A DNA stretch of 64,000 bases from an uncultured Flavobacteriaceae bacterium (GTDB taxonomy: Bacteria; Bacteroidota; Bacteroidia; Flavobacteriales; Flavobacteriaceae): contig CANMSB010000016.1 of assembly GCA_947500445.1 (NCBI GenBank), positions 1 to 64,000 on the forward strand, written 5' to 3'. Shown piece by piece: positions 10,601 through 18,192 of this stretch; the first letter of the stretch is position 1, and every line of letters starts with the position of its first letter. The notes under the pieces are model-generated. The model worked only from the letters and a program-made list of their open reading frames with translations. It had not been told where the DNA came from and searched no databases. The translations under genes and the position numbers were made by a program.

Positions 10601-11127
10601 AAATTACCATCAAAATCGGCAGTTACCCCATTTACGGTGCCCTTTTCCACCACATTGGCCCCGGCCAGGGGTATTCCTTCGGTGTCGGTAACCGTTCCAG
10701 TAATCAACGTTTCTTGCACGGTCACGGATGGCCCGGTCACTTTCGTGGCAAGGGGCCTCGTTTTTACCGCCCGGGTCAACAGTATTTTTCGGTCGTCGAT
10801 CTCATAAGCGGTATCGGCATTTTTAAAGAGCAATTTCAAGACGTTCCGAATGGGGCTTTTGGAAACCCGAATGAAGACCCTGCGCTCCAGATCTACCGCT
10901 TTGGTATTAAAAATAAAACGAAACGCGGTTTTTTCTTCTATTTCGTTCATTACCTCCTCTACCGAAACATCGTTCATATCCAAAGAAATATGGGTACGTT
11001 GCCCATAGGTCGAATTCGCCTGAAGGGCAAGGGATATGAAAACAAGGAAGAGAAAAGAAATTTTCATTTTCCAATCAAAATTGAAGCCTAAGGAACCTAA
11101 GTTCCAAGACTCTAGTTGTTTTTTCAT
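7612..11127 (-). CDS. SusC-type TonB-dependent outer-membrane transporter with STN domain
   Basis: 1171 aa. Order: signal peptide; STN (secretin/TonB N-terminal) domain about 48-115; carboxypeptidase-D-regulatory-like beta-sandwich about 140-215 (LAGANVVEKGT); plug domain with SIDPASVESISVLKDASAKA and YGSRASNGVI; 22-strand barrel ending in an aromatic residue (GVNVTF). The STN domain is the part that contacts FecR-type anti-sigma factors, and a FecR gene sits immediately upstream, so ligand binding here probably induces the locus through the ECF sigma factor at 12544. It partners with the SusD encoded next to it to import a glycan, possibly rhamnose-containing given the adjacent GH78. Confidence 0.95.
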   Translation of the reverse strand: MKKQLESWNLGSLGFNFDWKMKISFLFLVFISLALQANSTYGQRTHISLDMNDVSVEEVMNEIEEKTAFRFIFNTKAVDLERRVFIRVSKSPIRNVLKLLFKNADTAYEIDDRKILLTRAVKTRPLATKVTGPSVTVQETLITGTVTDTEGIPLAGANVVEKGTVNGVTADFDGNFSLTPTQENPILTVSYIGYATKEVPVNDETVLNIQLKESASNLEEVVIIGYGARKRADLIGAVSTVQNEDIAKLPVNSIESALSGQVSGVQLRQNGAPGSGPEVLIRGIASTGGNNAPLYVLDGVPLGNVNSQRDNFVLSSIDPASVESISVLKDASAKAIYGSRASNGVIVITTKRGKIGKPTITFETSTGFQTVPDFERPNVMNAEELRRFRIELFEDKLFATGNLTANESADLDRLIALGDIGEGTDWFDEIITSAPISEYNIGINGGSENIRYNVSSNYTNQDGTLINTNFKRYSIRANMDIDISDKLRVGLNLAPTQTLANGGRTDAGGDNFNIFSAVPLARWSDPSAPVFREDGTLTNVAQGDLIDFYNVNPVYLLRGRESLRRNNQLLASSFLEFDIAKGLTAKTFGSIQYIDRRTTTFEPSDFPGSGALTPNVTGTQQATAGITEATNFNWVWENTLRYSKTFNEVHNINVLAGFTMERRRFDNTIISARNLIDESIRIPNSNNVDPADPDNFTGRGEAGQNSLVSLIGRVDYSFKNRYYVTGTIRRDGSSKFGADTRYANFPSIALAWRVSNEPFWEGLKDIVSEFKLEGGYGISGSNVNIGNYQAQGRINPSNPGSSGPDYVFGGLSAPGSAVTTLPNTLLTWEEAKETNFGLDLGFLNDRIYLGVDYYDIETEGFLSGLPLPTTSGFSNILSNLGSIQNKGFEVELALKNVLGGKDFQWDANFNFSKNRSKVIDLAAETGFIRRGAIARTFTETRIGEEVGLYRGFKVTGLFTQAEIDDPNVPKYPDAVEGSLKYEDGNGDGVLGDEEDFLIIGNPNADFNYGMVHNFRYKALDLSMIFAGSVGQQIFDGTKQYNGNQDGVFNVDRNQLERWRPGQDPNSAIIPGTASNTSRARYRFPNSLSLDDADYLWVRNITLGYTLKGDMVGDAFKNARLYTSIQNPFLFTEYKRGNPEVNRSADTALVRNVNYGAYPISRVITLGVNVTF

Positions 11128-11228
11128 AATTTTGAATTTTGCTAGTGATTTACTCGTTTTCGTTGTAATCGCTTGTATTTGATCGGGAAATGTGCCAGCA
11201 TTTTCCGATTTTTTTCTTTTTGTGAAAA

Positions 11229-11243
11229 CAAACGATTCGTTTG
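11229..11243. promoter_or_regulatory. 15-bp palindrome between fecR and susC
   Basis: CAAACG-ATT-CGTTTG, perfect 6-bp arms, in the 144-bp gap between the FecR and SusC genes. It could be an operator or chance. It differs from the TTAAnCGnTTAA sites found elsewhere in the window. Confidence 0.25.
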
Positions 11244-11271
11244 GTGCATTCAGTTCATTGGCCGTTCTGGT

Positions 11272-12411
11272 TTAGTTGATAATGATCGTATTGTTTACGA
11301 TGGTATATTCGATATGATGTACCTTGTTGAAATACTCCAACACTTCTTCTATGGTATCGTTATCGGTTTCCAAAGTAGCGGTAAAGGTTTCTCTTGCGAG
11401 TTCTTTATTGCTATTGAATACTTCCACATTGTAATGGCGCTCCAGTTTTTTGATAATATTGGCAAAGGTTTCGTTCCTGAAAACGATGGCGCCCTGCATC
11501 CACGAAGTGTAGGAACGGGTATTTACTTTTTTAAGGGTGATGTTCCCATCCGATTTGCGGTGACTGCCGCGAAAACCAGGTTCCAATAGTACTGGAACGC
11601 CGGACTTTTCAGCATCCGATAGTTGTACCGAACCTTGTACCAAAACGACTTCGGTATCTTGCTCTTCGGGGTAATTGGCCATATTGAACTGCGTTCCCAG
11701 CACCGATACCGCTAAATTTTCCGATGCTACGGTAAAGGGGCGTTCCGGGTTATGGGCAACATCAAAATAGGCTTCGCCTACAAGTGTAACCGCTCTTTTT
11801 TCATTTCCAATGAAGGAGGTAGGGTAGGTTAACGTACTACCGGCATTCAAGAAAACTCTTGTGCCATCGGATAGCTGTACGATAAAACGGCGCCCGAAAG
11901 GTACCTTTAGGGTATTGATGGTCCCCGATGTTCCGGCGACATCGGTATCGTAAAAGAGGGTGTCCCCTTTTTGGCTTCCCACAACTGTTCCTTCTTTATT
12001 TACAAGGGTCGCCGTGCGCTTGCCCGAAACGACTTCGATACCACCATCTTCCCAACTAAGGGTAACATCGCTTTGGCCGGGTACAACGGCCGCCGGGGCG
12101 TTGAAAAACGTTTTGGAAACCACATATCCTAGTCCGATAAGAAAAATAAAAAGGGCCGCATACCGATAGAAGCCCTTGTTTTTGATGATATGAAACGTAT
12201 TTTTTTCCTTTCTGATTTCCTCAAGTAATCGGGCTTTTATCTGTTCGTGGTCATGTTCGCTCATAGCCAGTTCTATTGCAAAATAGGTTTTTACAAAATC
12301 GTTGAAAACCGAATTGTTGTCGGGGTCTTGGATCCATTGGTTCAAAAGGTCCAAATCCTCCAAATCTGCCGATTTGTTCAAAAATTTAATGAGGCGTTCT
12401 TCTATTTTCAA
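11272..12411 (-). CDS. FecR-family anti-sigma factor
   Basis: 379 aa inner-membrane protein. Cytoplasmic N-terminal region (1-75) predicted to hold the ECF sigma factor; one transmembrane segment at about 82-100; periplasmic FecR domain about 140-290 (FGRRFIVQLSDGTRVFLNAGS, GEAYFDV, LGTQFNM); C-terminal DUF4974 about 308-379 (LERHYNVEVF). It senses the STN domain of the TBDR encoded downstream and releases the sigma factor. It is transcribed divergently from the sigma gene with a gap of about 130 bp. Confidence 0.92.
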   Translation of the reverse strand: MKIEERLIKFLNKSADLEDLDLLNQWIQDPDNNSVFNDFVKTYFAIELAMSEHDHEQIKARLLEEIRKEKNTFHIIKNKGFYRYAALFIFLIGLGYVVSKTFFNAPAAVVPGQSDVTLSWEDGGIEVVSGKRTATLVNKEGTVVGSQKGDTLFYDTDVAGTSGTINTLKVPFGRRFIVQLSDGTRVFLNAGSTLTYPTSFIGNEKRAVTLVGEAYFDVAHNPERPFTVASENLAVSVLGTQFNMANYPEEQDTEVVLVQGSVQLSDAEKSGVPVLLEPGFRGSHRKSDGNITLKKVNTRSYTSWMQGAIVFRNETFANIIKKLERHYNVEVFNSNKELARETFTATLETDNDTIEEVLEYFNKVHHIEYTIVNNTIIIN

Positions 12412-12543
12412 GATGTTCTGTTTTAAAGCCTTGTTTAGTAGTATTACAAAGCCAATTAGGAATACCCTAACTTTTTCCTAACTTTTTTTTCATATTCCCA
12501 TTATATTTACCTAAAAATTGACGCATTGACACCTGGCTGGCCT

Positions 12544-13134
12544 ATGGAAAATGATGAAAATTTGGTAAAACGATTGAAAAAAGGTGATGAAAAAGCGTAT
12601 GTTTTTTTGTTGGAAACCTATCATATAAGGTTAAACGCCTATGCCATTTCCTTGGTGGGCGATCAGGCCATGGCACAGGATATCGTTCAGAACGTATTTT
12701 TAAAAACATGGCAGTTCCGAAAGAAATTAAAGCCCAACTATCGTATTAGTAGCTTCCTGTTCAAATCGGTATATAATGAGTTTGTGAACAAGTATCAAAA
12801 AGACCGTTCGATGATGGTGCTCCAGCAAAAATATGTGGAGTCGTTACAGACCATCACGGAAACGACCGACGAGTCGGCCTTGCAACGGATGATTGCAGTA
12901 GTAAACGAGGAAATCCAGAACCTGCCGCCAAAATGCAAGCGAGTGTTTACCCTGAGCAAAAAAGAGGGGCTGACCAATGTAGAGATTTCCGAACATTTGA
13001 ACGTTTCCATAAAAACGGTGGAGGCACAAATTACAAAGGCTTTTCTTATTTTGCGTAAAAAACTGGGGCGTAAATATGAACTGGTGCTCCTGTTCATGGT
13101 ACGGCAGAAAGTGGCAGGGCTGAACGAGCGATAG
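12544..13134 (+). CDS. ECF RNA polymerase sigma factor (Bacteroidota type)
   Basis: About 196 aa from the ATG at 12544; an upstream in-frame TTG at 12526 is less likely. Sigma-70 region 2 is seen at about 10-80 (AQDIVQNVFLKTW) and region 4 at about 120-180 (LPPKCKRVFTLSKKEGLTNVEISEHLNVSIKTVEAQI), the helix-turn-helix for -35 recognition. It pairs with the divergent FecR gene and presumably drives the 11127-4310 operon. A short basic C-terminal tail follows region 4. Confidence 0.9.
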   Translation: MENDENLVKRLKKGDEKAYVFLLETYHIRLNAYAISLVGDQAMAQDIVQNVFLKTWQFRKKLKPNYRISSFLFKSVYNEFVNKYQKDRSMMVLQQKYVESLQTITETTDESALQRMIAVVNEEIQNLPPKCKRVFTLSKKEGLTNVEISEHLNVSIKTVEAQITKAFLILRKKLGRKYELVLLFMVRQKVAGLNER

Positions 13135-13450
13135 TCAATTTTCTTGTTATTCGAAGGTTTATCCTGATTTTGTTATTCTTGTAGTCGACTTGTCCACGTT
13201 GTTGTTTGTAACCTACAACAAAAACTTCATTACGATATAAAGGTAAAATTCATATATGTAAGAACAACGCAAACTAGGTTCATGCGGATTACAAATCCGA
13301 TTGACAATCAACGATTACGTTTTGAAATTTCTTTATTAGCACGTATAAAGAATGCATACTATCTTTGGCGCTGATCGTAAAAATTGTCAAAGCAAAAAGA
13401 ATAGAATACATCAAGAAGGTTTTGGGTGTTGGAAGTAGCTGATGATTTAT

Positions 13451-13462
13451 TTAATCGATTAA
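13451..13462. promoter_or_regulatory. LacI-family operator, kduI promoter
   Basis: TTAATCGATTAA, a perfect 12-bp palindrome with the central CG typical of LacI/GalR operators. The same pattern TTAAnCGnTTAA recurs at 22852, 34355, 38523 and 48094, each time upstream of a glycan gene. It lies 154 bp upstream of the kduI start. Predicted to be bound by the regulator encoded at 37449-38483. Confidence 0.65.
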
Positions 13463-13465
13463 CCA

Positions 13466-13473
13466 TACTTTGG
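13466..13473 (+). promoter_or_regulatory. Candidate -7 element of the kduI promoter
   Basis: TACTTTGG begins 3 nt after the operator. It resembles the Bacteroidota core TAnnTTTG with one base missing from the spacer. The fucI promoter has the same 3-nt spacing to its operator. Confidence 0.35.
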
Positions 13474-13616
13474 TTCGGTTTAAGGCTACTTTATAATTGA
13501 ATAGGGCAGCTTTTGCAGAATATAATAGTTTTAAGATAATGATGAAGGGCAGTATTTATGTAGTTTTATGACCCTGAAAACAAAAACAAAAACAATAACA
13601 CAGAGATATAAAAAAT

Positions 13617-14456
13617 ATGGCAACATCTTATGATACGCGGTACGCTTCCAGTCCGGAAGCCGTTAAAAAATATGACACCGAACAACTTCGTGACGAATTC
13701 TTAATCGATAATTTAATGCGAAAGGGCGAACTGCATCTTACCTATACCCATTACGATCGTTATATTGCCGGTTCCGCCGTTCCCGAAGAGCCTTTGGTCT
13801 TGGAAGCGATCGACCCTTTAAAAGCGGAGTACTTTTTGGAACGGCGTGAACTGGGTATCATCAACGTTGGTGCTGCGGGAACAGTGACTGTTGATGGAAC
13901 GGAGTATGCGCTTCATCATAAGGATGCCCTCTATATTGGAATGGGTGCCAAGGAAGTTATTTTTGCTAGCGACAGTGCAGCGGACCCCGCTAAATTTTAT
14001 TTGAATTCGGCTCCGGCGCATACGAGCTACCCGACTAAAAAGGTAAGTTTAGCAGAGGCGAATAAACTAGAATTGGGAGCATTGGAAACGGCCAACCATC
14101 GAACGGTTAGTCAAATGATTATAGGAGGAGTGGTCACTACATGTCAGTTGCAAATGGGAATGACCGAACTGAATACCGGAAGCGTATGGAATACCATGCC
14201 CGCACACGTACACGATCGTAGGATGGAAGTATACTTTTATTTGGATGTGCCCGAGGGACAGTCCGTTTGCCATTTTATGGGCCAACCACAACAAACACGA
14301 CATATTTGGATGCAGAACCATCAGGCGGTCATTTCCCCGCCATGGTCGATACATTGCGGTTCCGGAACCTCGAACTATACCTTTATTTGGGGCATGGCGG
14401 GCGAAAACTTGGATTATAGTGATATGGACGTTGCCAAAATAACCGATTTAAGATAA
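13617..14456 (+). CDS. kduI: 5-keto-4-deoxyuronate isomerase (5-dehydro-4-deoxy-D-glucuronate isomerase)
   Basis: 279 aa, the usual KduI length. It converts 5-keto-4-deoxyuronate, the ring-opened product of unsaturated uronates made by polysaccharide lyases, to 2,5-diketo-3-deoxygluconate in the cytoplasm. The metal ligands are visible as H197, H199, E204 (PAHVHDRRMEVYFY) and H246 (PPWSIHCGSG), matching the E. coli pattern of three His and one Glu. It is the first gene of kduI-kduD-DUF4861, with only 3 nt before kduD. An upstream palindromic operator suggests repression by the LacI-family protein of this locus. Confidence 0.96.
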   Translation: MATSYDTRYASSPEAVKKYDTEQLRDEFLIDNLMRKGELHLTYTHYDRYIAGSAVPEEPLVLEAIDPLKAEYFLERRELGIINVGAAGTVTVDGTEYALHHKDALYIGMGAKEVIFASDSAADPAKFYLNSAPAHTSYPTKKVSLAEANKLELGALETANHRTVSQMIIGGVVTTCQLQMGMTELNTGSVWNTMPAHVHDRRMEVYFYLDVPEGQSVCHFMGQPQQTRHIWMQNHQAVISPPWSIHCGSGTSNYTFIWGMAGENLDYSDMDVAKITDLR

Positions 14457-14459
14457 CTC

Positions 14460-15254
14460 ATGAGTACGGAACTGTTTAACTTAAAAGGGAAAATTGCGTT
14501 GGTGACCGGAAGCACGCACGGTCTCGGTATGGCCATGGCAGAAGGCTTGGGAAAGGCCGGTGCTACCATAATCGTGAACGGAAACTCTTCGCAACAAAAG
14601 ATCGATGATGCGGTCGCGTATTATGAGCGGGAAGGTGTTACGGCCGTAGGATATAAATTTAATGTTGCCGACGAACAACAGGTTATTAATGCCATAACCA
14701 AAATACAGAGCGAGCAAGGACCCATCGATATTTTGGTCAACAATGCCGGAATCATCAAACGGACCCCGCTGGAAGAAATGGAAGTGGCCGATTTTAAAGA
14801 AGTGATCGATATCGATTTGGTAAGTCCGTTTATCATGTCCAAACAGGTCGTAAAAAGTATGATCGCCCGCAAACAGGGAAAAATCATCAACATCTGTTCC
14901 ATGATGAGTGAACTAGGTAGAAATACCGTAGGCGCATATGCCGCTGCCAAAGGAGGATTAAAGATGCTGACGCAAAACATGGCCACGGAATGGGCAAAGC
15001 ACAACATACAGGTCAATGGTATCGGTCCAGGATATTTTGCAACCTCACAAACCGCGCCTATCCGCGTGGACGGGCACCCGTTCAACGAGTTTATCCTAAA
15101 CCGTACTCCGGCCGCGAAATGGGGCGACCCTAACGATTTGGCAGGAGCCGCAATTTTTTTATCGTCCAAGGCCAGTGATTTTGTAAATGGCCATATCCTG
15201 TATGTGGACGGAGGAATTTTGGCCACCATTGGAAAACCTGTAAACGAAAAGTAA
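14460..15254 (+). CDS. kduD: 2-dehydro-3-deoxy-D-gluconate 5-dehydrogenase (SDR family)
   Basis: 264-aa short-chain dehydrogenase. The Rossmann nucleotide site TGSTHGLG is at 16-23, NNAG at 94-97, catalytic Ser near 147, and Tyr160/Lys164 in YAAAK. The C-terminal TPAAKWGDPNDLAGAAIFLSS and YVDGG are typical of the KduD/gluconate 5-dehydrogenase branch. It reduces 2,5-diketo-3-deoxygluconate to KDG using NAD(P)H, the step after KduI. Gene order kduI-kduD with a 3-nt gap makes the KduD assignment firm. KDG kinase and KDPG aldolase genes are not in the window. Confidence 0.94.
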   Translation: MSTELFNLKGKIALVTGSTHGLGMAMAEGLGKAGATIIVNGNSSQQKIDDAVAYYEREGVTAVGYKFNVADEQQVINAITKIQSEQGPIDILVNNAGIIKRTPLEEMEVADFKEVIDIDLVSPFIMSKQVVKSMIARKQGKIINICSMMSELGRNTVGAYAAAKGGLKMLTQNMATEWAKHNIQVNGIGPGYFATSQTAPIRVDGHPFNEFILNRTPAAKWGDPNDLAGAAIFLSSKASDFVNGHILYVDGGILATIGKPVNEK

Positions 15255-15269
15255 ACGACATTGAAGAAC

Positions 15270-16445
15270 ATGGATTTGAAGGCAATCGGAACACTTTTTA
15301 TCGTATCGCTACTGATGTCATGTGCCGATACGGCATCGCGTCCGCTTCGTATTGCGGTAAAGAACTCACTTTCCTACGATCGTTCCAACGAAACCGTGTC
15401 CTTGAAGTTGGAAGCTTTGGGCTCCAAAATGGGAACGGGAAAAATCGAAATATCGGAACCCGGTTCCGGAACGGTATTGGTGACACAGCTGCTAGATTCC
15501 GATAATGACGGAACTATGGACGAAGTATTGTTCCAGCCTAAGGTAGCCGCGAACTCGGAAGCGATTTTTGAGGTGACACTACACGAAAAAACGAACGGTG
15601 CGGAAACGCCGCATGTGTGTTATTCCAGGTTCGTTCCCGAGCGGACCGACGACTATGCCTGGGAGAACGACCGTGTGGCATTTCGAACTTTTGGACCAAC
15701 GGCACAAAGAATGAACGAAGAAGGGGTACCCGGGGGAACCTTGTCCAGCGGTATCGATGCGTGGCTAAAACGTGTTGACTATCCCATTATCGACAAATGG
15801 TACCATAAAGAGTTACAGACCGAAGGTACCTACCATGAGGATAATGGCGAGGGCTTGGACAATTTTCATGTGGGCATTAGCCGCGGGGTGGGCGGTACGG
15901 CAAAAAAAGTGGATAGCATTTATGCCTTTTCCAAGAATTTCACGGATTGGAACACCCTGTATACAGGGCCTATACGTACCGGGTTTACGCTTACCTATGC
16001 CGATTGGGACGCCAACGGTAAAAAAATACGGGAGGTGAAGAAGATTACCCTAGATCGTGGAAGCAACCTTTCCCGTTTCGAAATTTCGGTTACCGGAACC
16101 GATACCCTTTCCGCCGGGCTAACCCTTCATGAAAAGGACGGCCTTAGCAGTATAGATGAAAAGCAAGGCTGGTTGAGTTATTGGGAACCCCATGGGGATT
16201 CCGAATTGGGGACGGCCATTATCGTTCCCGACGGAAAAATGATCGGTCATGAAAATTACGACACGGAACTAACCGATGCCAGCAACCTTTTTGCGCATAT
16301 TGAGGCCACCGGTGGGAAAATAATCTACTATTCTGGTTTTGGTTGGAAAAAAAGTGGGCAGTTTGCGGATAAGGAGGACTGGGAGCGGTATGTGTCCCGT
16401 TTTTCAGAACTGCTGCGGCATCCGTTGGAGGTTAGGGTGAAATAG
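15270..16445 (+). CDS. DUF4861-family lipoprotein
   Basis: About 391 aa from ATG 15270 (an in-frame TTG 9 nt earlier is possible). Signal peptide with lipobox LLMSC (Cys17). The body matches my memory of DUF4861, a beta-sandwich family found beside pectin, ulvan and other uronate-polysaccharide genes in Bacteroidota: LLDSDNDGTMDEVLFQP, YAWENDRVAFRTFGP, and a conserved WYHKELQTEGTYHEDNGEGLD stretch. The biochemical function is not established to my knowledge. It follows kduD by 15 nt, so it belongs to the same operon and probably acts in the periplasm or at the cell surface on uronate-containing oligosaccharides (inference). Confidence 0.8.
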   Translation: MDLKAIGTLFIVSLLMSCADTASRPLRIAVKNSLSYDRSNETVSLKLEALGSKMGTGKIEISEPGSGTVLVTQLLDSDNDGTMDEVLFQPKVAANSEAIFEVTLHEKTNGAETPHVCYSRFVPERTDDYAWENDRVAFRTFGPTAQRMNEEGVPGGTLSSGIDAWLKRVDYPIIDKWYHKELQTEGTYHEDNGEGLDNFHVGISRGVGGTAKKVDSIYAFSKNFTDWNTLYTGPIRTGFTLTYADWDANGKKIREVKKITLDRGSNLSRFEISVTGTDTLSAGLTLHEKDGLSSIDEKQGWLSYWEPHGDSELGTAIIVPDGKMIGHENYDTELTDASNLFAHIEATGGKIIYYSGFGWKKSGQFADKEDWERYVSRFSELLRHPLEVRVK

Positions 16446-16641
16446 AAGTTGGTTAGTCCATTGCTATCGTTAACGGCAGTACCGTTTAGGAACTCGTTTT
16501 TCATGTTTTTGCGAAATCGGATGTCCTTAGTAAAATGGGCGCCCGGGTTTATACCGTTTTTTCTTTGAAGCAGTTTAGACTTTTTTGATCGGAGCGAAAA
16601 TTAGCTGTTTTGCGCGCGGTCGAAATCTTTTTTGAGGAGCA

Positions 16642-16663
16642 TAGCCCTGAGGCCTCGGGGCTA
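16642..16663. repeat. REP-like 22-bp palindrome, copy 1
   Basis: Begins TAGCCCTGAGG and ends CCTCGGGGCTA; nearly self-complementary with one mismatch. A related 22-mer is present at 29319-29340. Confidence 0.5.
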
Positions 16664-16791
16664 CGGAGCGATAAAAAGACAAAAAATACGTGCAGAACAA
16701 CCATTTTTTAGCCCGTTGGAAAAAGTTTGATTGAGGTCAGTCGCTAGTCAACTGGTTATAGTACCTGTATTGTTCGGTGAATATGGGGTCG

Positions 16792-16836
16792 AGCGGAGTC
16801 GAGACCTATTTGCGCTTCTAGGTTCTCGACTGCGCT
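16792..16836. repeat. Imperfect inverted repeat
   Basis: The arm AGCGGAGTCGAGACCTA (16792-16808) pairs with 16819-16836 with one mismatch and one bulge, around a 10-nt loop. It resembles palindromic intergenic repeats common in Flavobacteriaceae genomes and may be a terminator or a dispersed repeat. Confidence 0.5.
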
Positions 16837-16940
16837 ATCATTGACGTAATTACGGTCTCTTCATGCAGTAACTCGTTAAATTTCAGTAATTTATAACGGT
16901 CTTGACCGTAGTTTAATGCGGATTATTTCGTACAAATACC

Positions 16941-18190
16941 GTGCACATGGTACAATATACTTCCGAGCACCAGCTCAAAATTGAGGAATTCGGCAACCTT
17001 TACCAAATGAAACTCGATCCCGGTAACCGGTGGATACAGTTGGCGGCCCATTTCCCGTGGGACGAGTGCACCAAGATCTACTCCGGGCACTTCCCGGACA
17101 GCGGCAGTACTGCCATAGATCCTGGCATCGTAATCGGCAGCCTGATCATCAAGCACAAGCTTGCCCTGAGCGACGAGGAGACCGTGCGCATCATCGGGGA
17201 GAATCCCTACATGCAGTTCTTCCTCGGTCAGGACGAGTTCTCCCCGGCCCCGCTCTTCTCGCCCTCCCTGTTCGTGGAATGGAGGAAAAGGCTGGGCAAG
17301 GATACTTTCAACGGCTTCGCCGACGTACTCGCGACCATATGCCTTGGCGGCGGGAAGGCAACGCAAAGTGCCGAGGGGGCGCCGAGCAAGCGCAGGCTCA
17401 AGCTGGACGCCACCGTGGCCGACCGGAACATAACCTACCCAAACGACCTGGGCCTGCTCAACAGGGCCAGGGAAAAAACGGAGGCCACCATAGATTTCTT
17501 GTTCGAACACCTTCGCGGCGAGCTCAAGGTCAAGCCCAGGAACTACCGGGAGGTCGCACGGAAAAAATACCTTGCCGAATCGAAAAAGAGGCAGGCCAAC
17601 AAGAAGACGCTAAGGAGCGCGATCCGCTTCCACCTGAGTTGCCTTGACCGCAGCGTGCGCAGCATAAACCTTATGCTCGATCTGTTAAGGGAGAACCCGA
17701 TGCCCGGAAAATGTTGAGGGACTTCTGGGTCGTACAGGCCGTGAACGACCAGTAACGGGAGATGTACTCGAACAAAACGAACCGGTGCGAAAATCGCATC
17801 GTGAGCATCTCCCAGCCCTACGTCAGGCCTATCGTAAGGGGCAAGGCGGGGAAAAAGGTCGAGTTCGCCACCAAGATGGGCCTGGCGCAGGCGGGCGGCT
17901 TCGCCAAGGCCGAGACCCTGAGCTGGGACGCCTACAACGAGAGCACGGACCTGGAGCCCCATGCCGAATCGTACCGCGAGCTCTACGGGCATTATCCGGA
18001 ACTCATACAGCTCAATAAGATCTACGGGACCGACCAGAACCGCAACTGGTGCCGTGAAAGGGGCATAAGGATGACCGTCGCCCCAAAGGGGAAACGCCCA
18101 GAGCGGACCGTCTACCAAAAAAGGAAGAGAAAGAAGGAGTCCAGCGAACGCAACGCGATAGAGGGCAAGTTCGGACAGGCCAAACAAGCC
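16941..18190 (+). pseudogene. IS5-family transposase, frameshifted, nonsense-mutated and 3' truncated
   Basis: The N-terminal part (16941-17717) has the DUF772-type region of IS5-superfamily transposases (LSDEETVRIIGENPYMQFF, PSLFVEWRKRLG) and reaches ENPMPGK, where the frame is lost. The continuation in frame 2 reads ARKMLRDFWVVQAVNDQ, meets a TAA at 17753-17755, then resumes as REMYSNKTNR, RIVSISQPYVRPIVRGKA, LSWDAYNE and NAIEGKFGQAKQAY up to 18190. There the IS630 element begins; the final 40 or so residues expected for the family are missing. High G+C and different codon use set it apart from its neighbours. It is inactive. Confidence 0.88.
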
Positions 18191-18192
18191 TA

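Larger units (their letters stand above)
13135..13616. other. Regulatory gap upstream of kduI
   Basis: About 480 bp with no gene. It holds a weak hairpin (arms 13199-13205 and 13215-13221, no T run), the LacI-type palindrome at 13451-13462 and a likely promoter core just downstream of it. Confidence 0.6.
16446..16940. other. Gap with palindromic repeats before an IS
   Basis: About 495 bp with no gene. It holds a 22-bp palindrome (16642-16663), a larger imperfect inverted repeat (16792-16808 with 16819-16836) and a small palindrome ACGGTC-TT-GACCGT (16896-16909) next to the IS5-type transposase. The left end of that IS probably lies in the last 60 bp. Confidence 0.5.

Noticed and set aside
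13199-13221. Hairpin as terminator of the sigma gene
   Set aside because: 7-bp stem with a 9-nt loop but no T run on the plus strand; too weak to call.
14621-15271. 216-codon minus-strand frame opposite kduD
   Set aside because: Overlaps fully with the well-supported kduD gene; no recognisable protein features.
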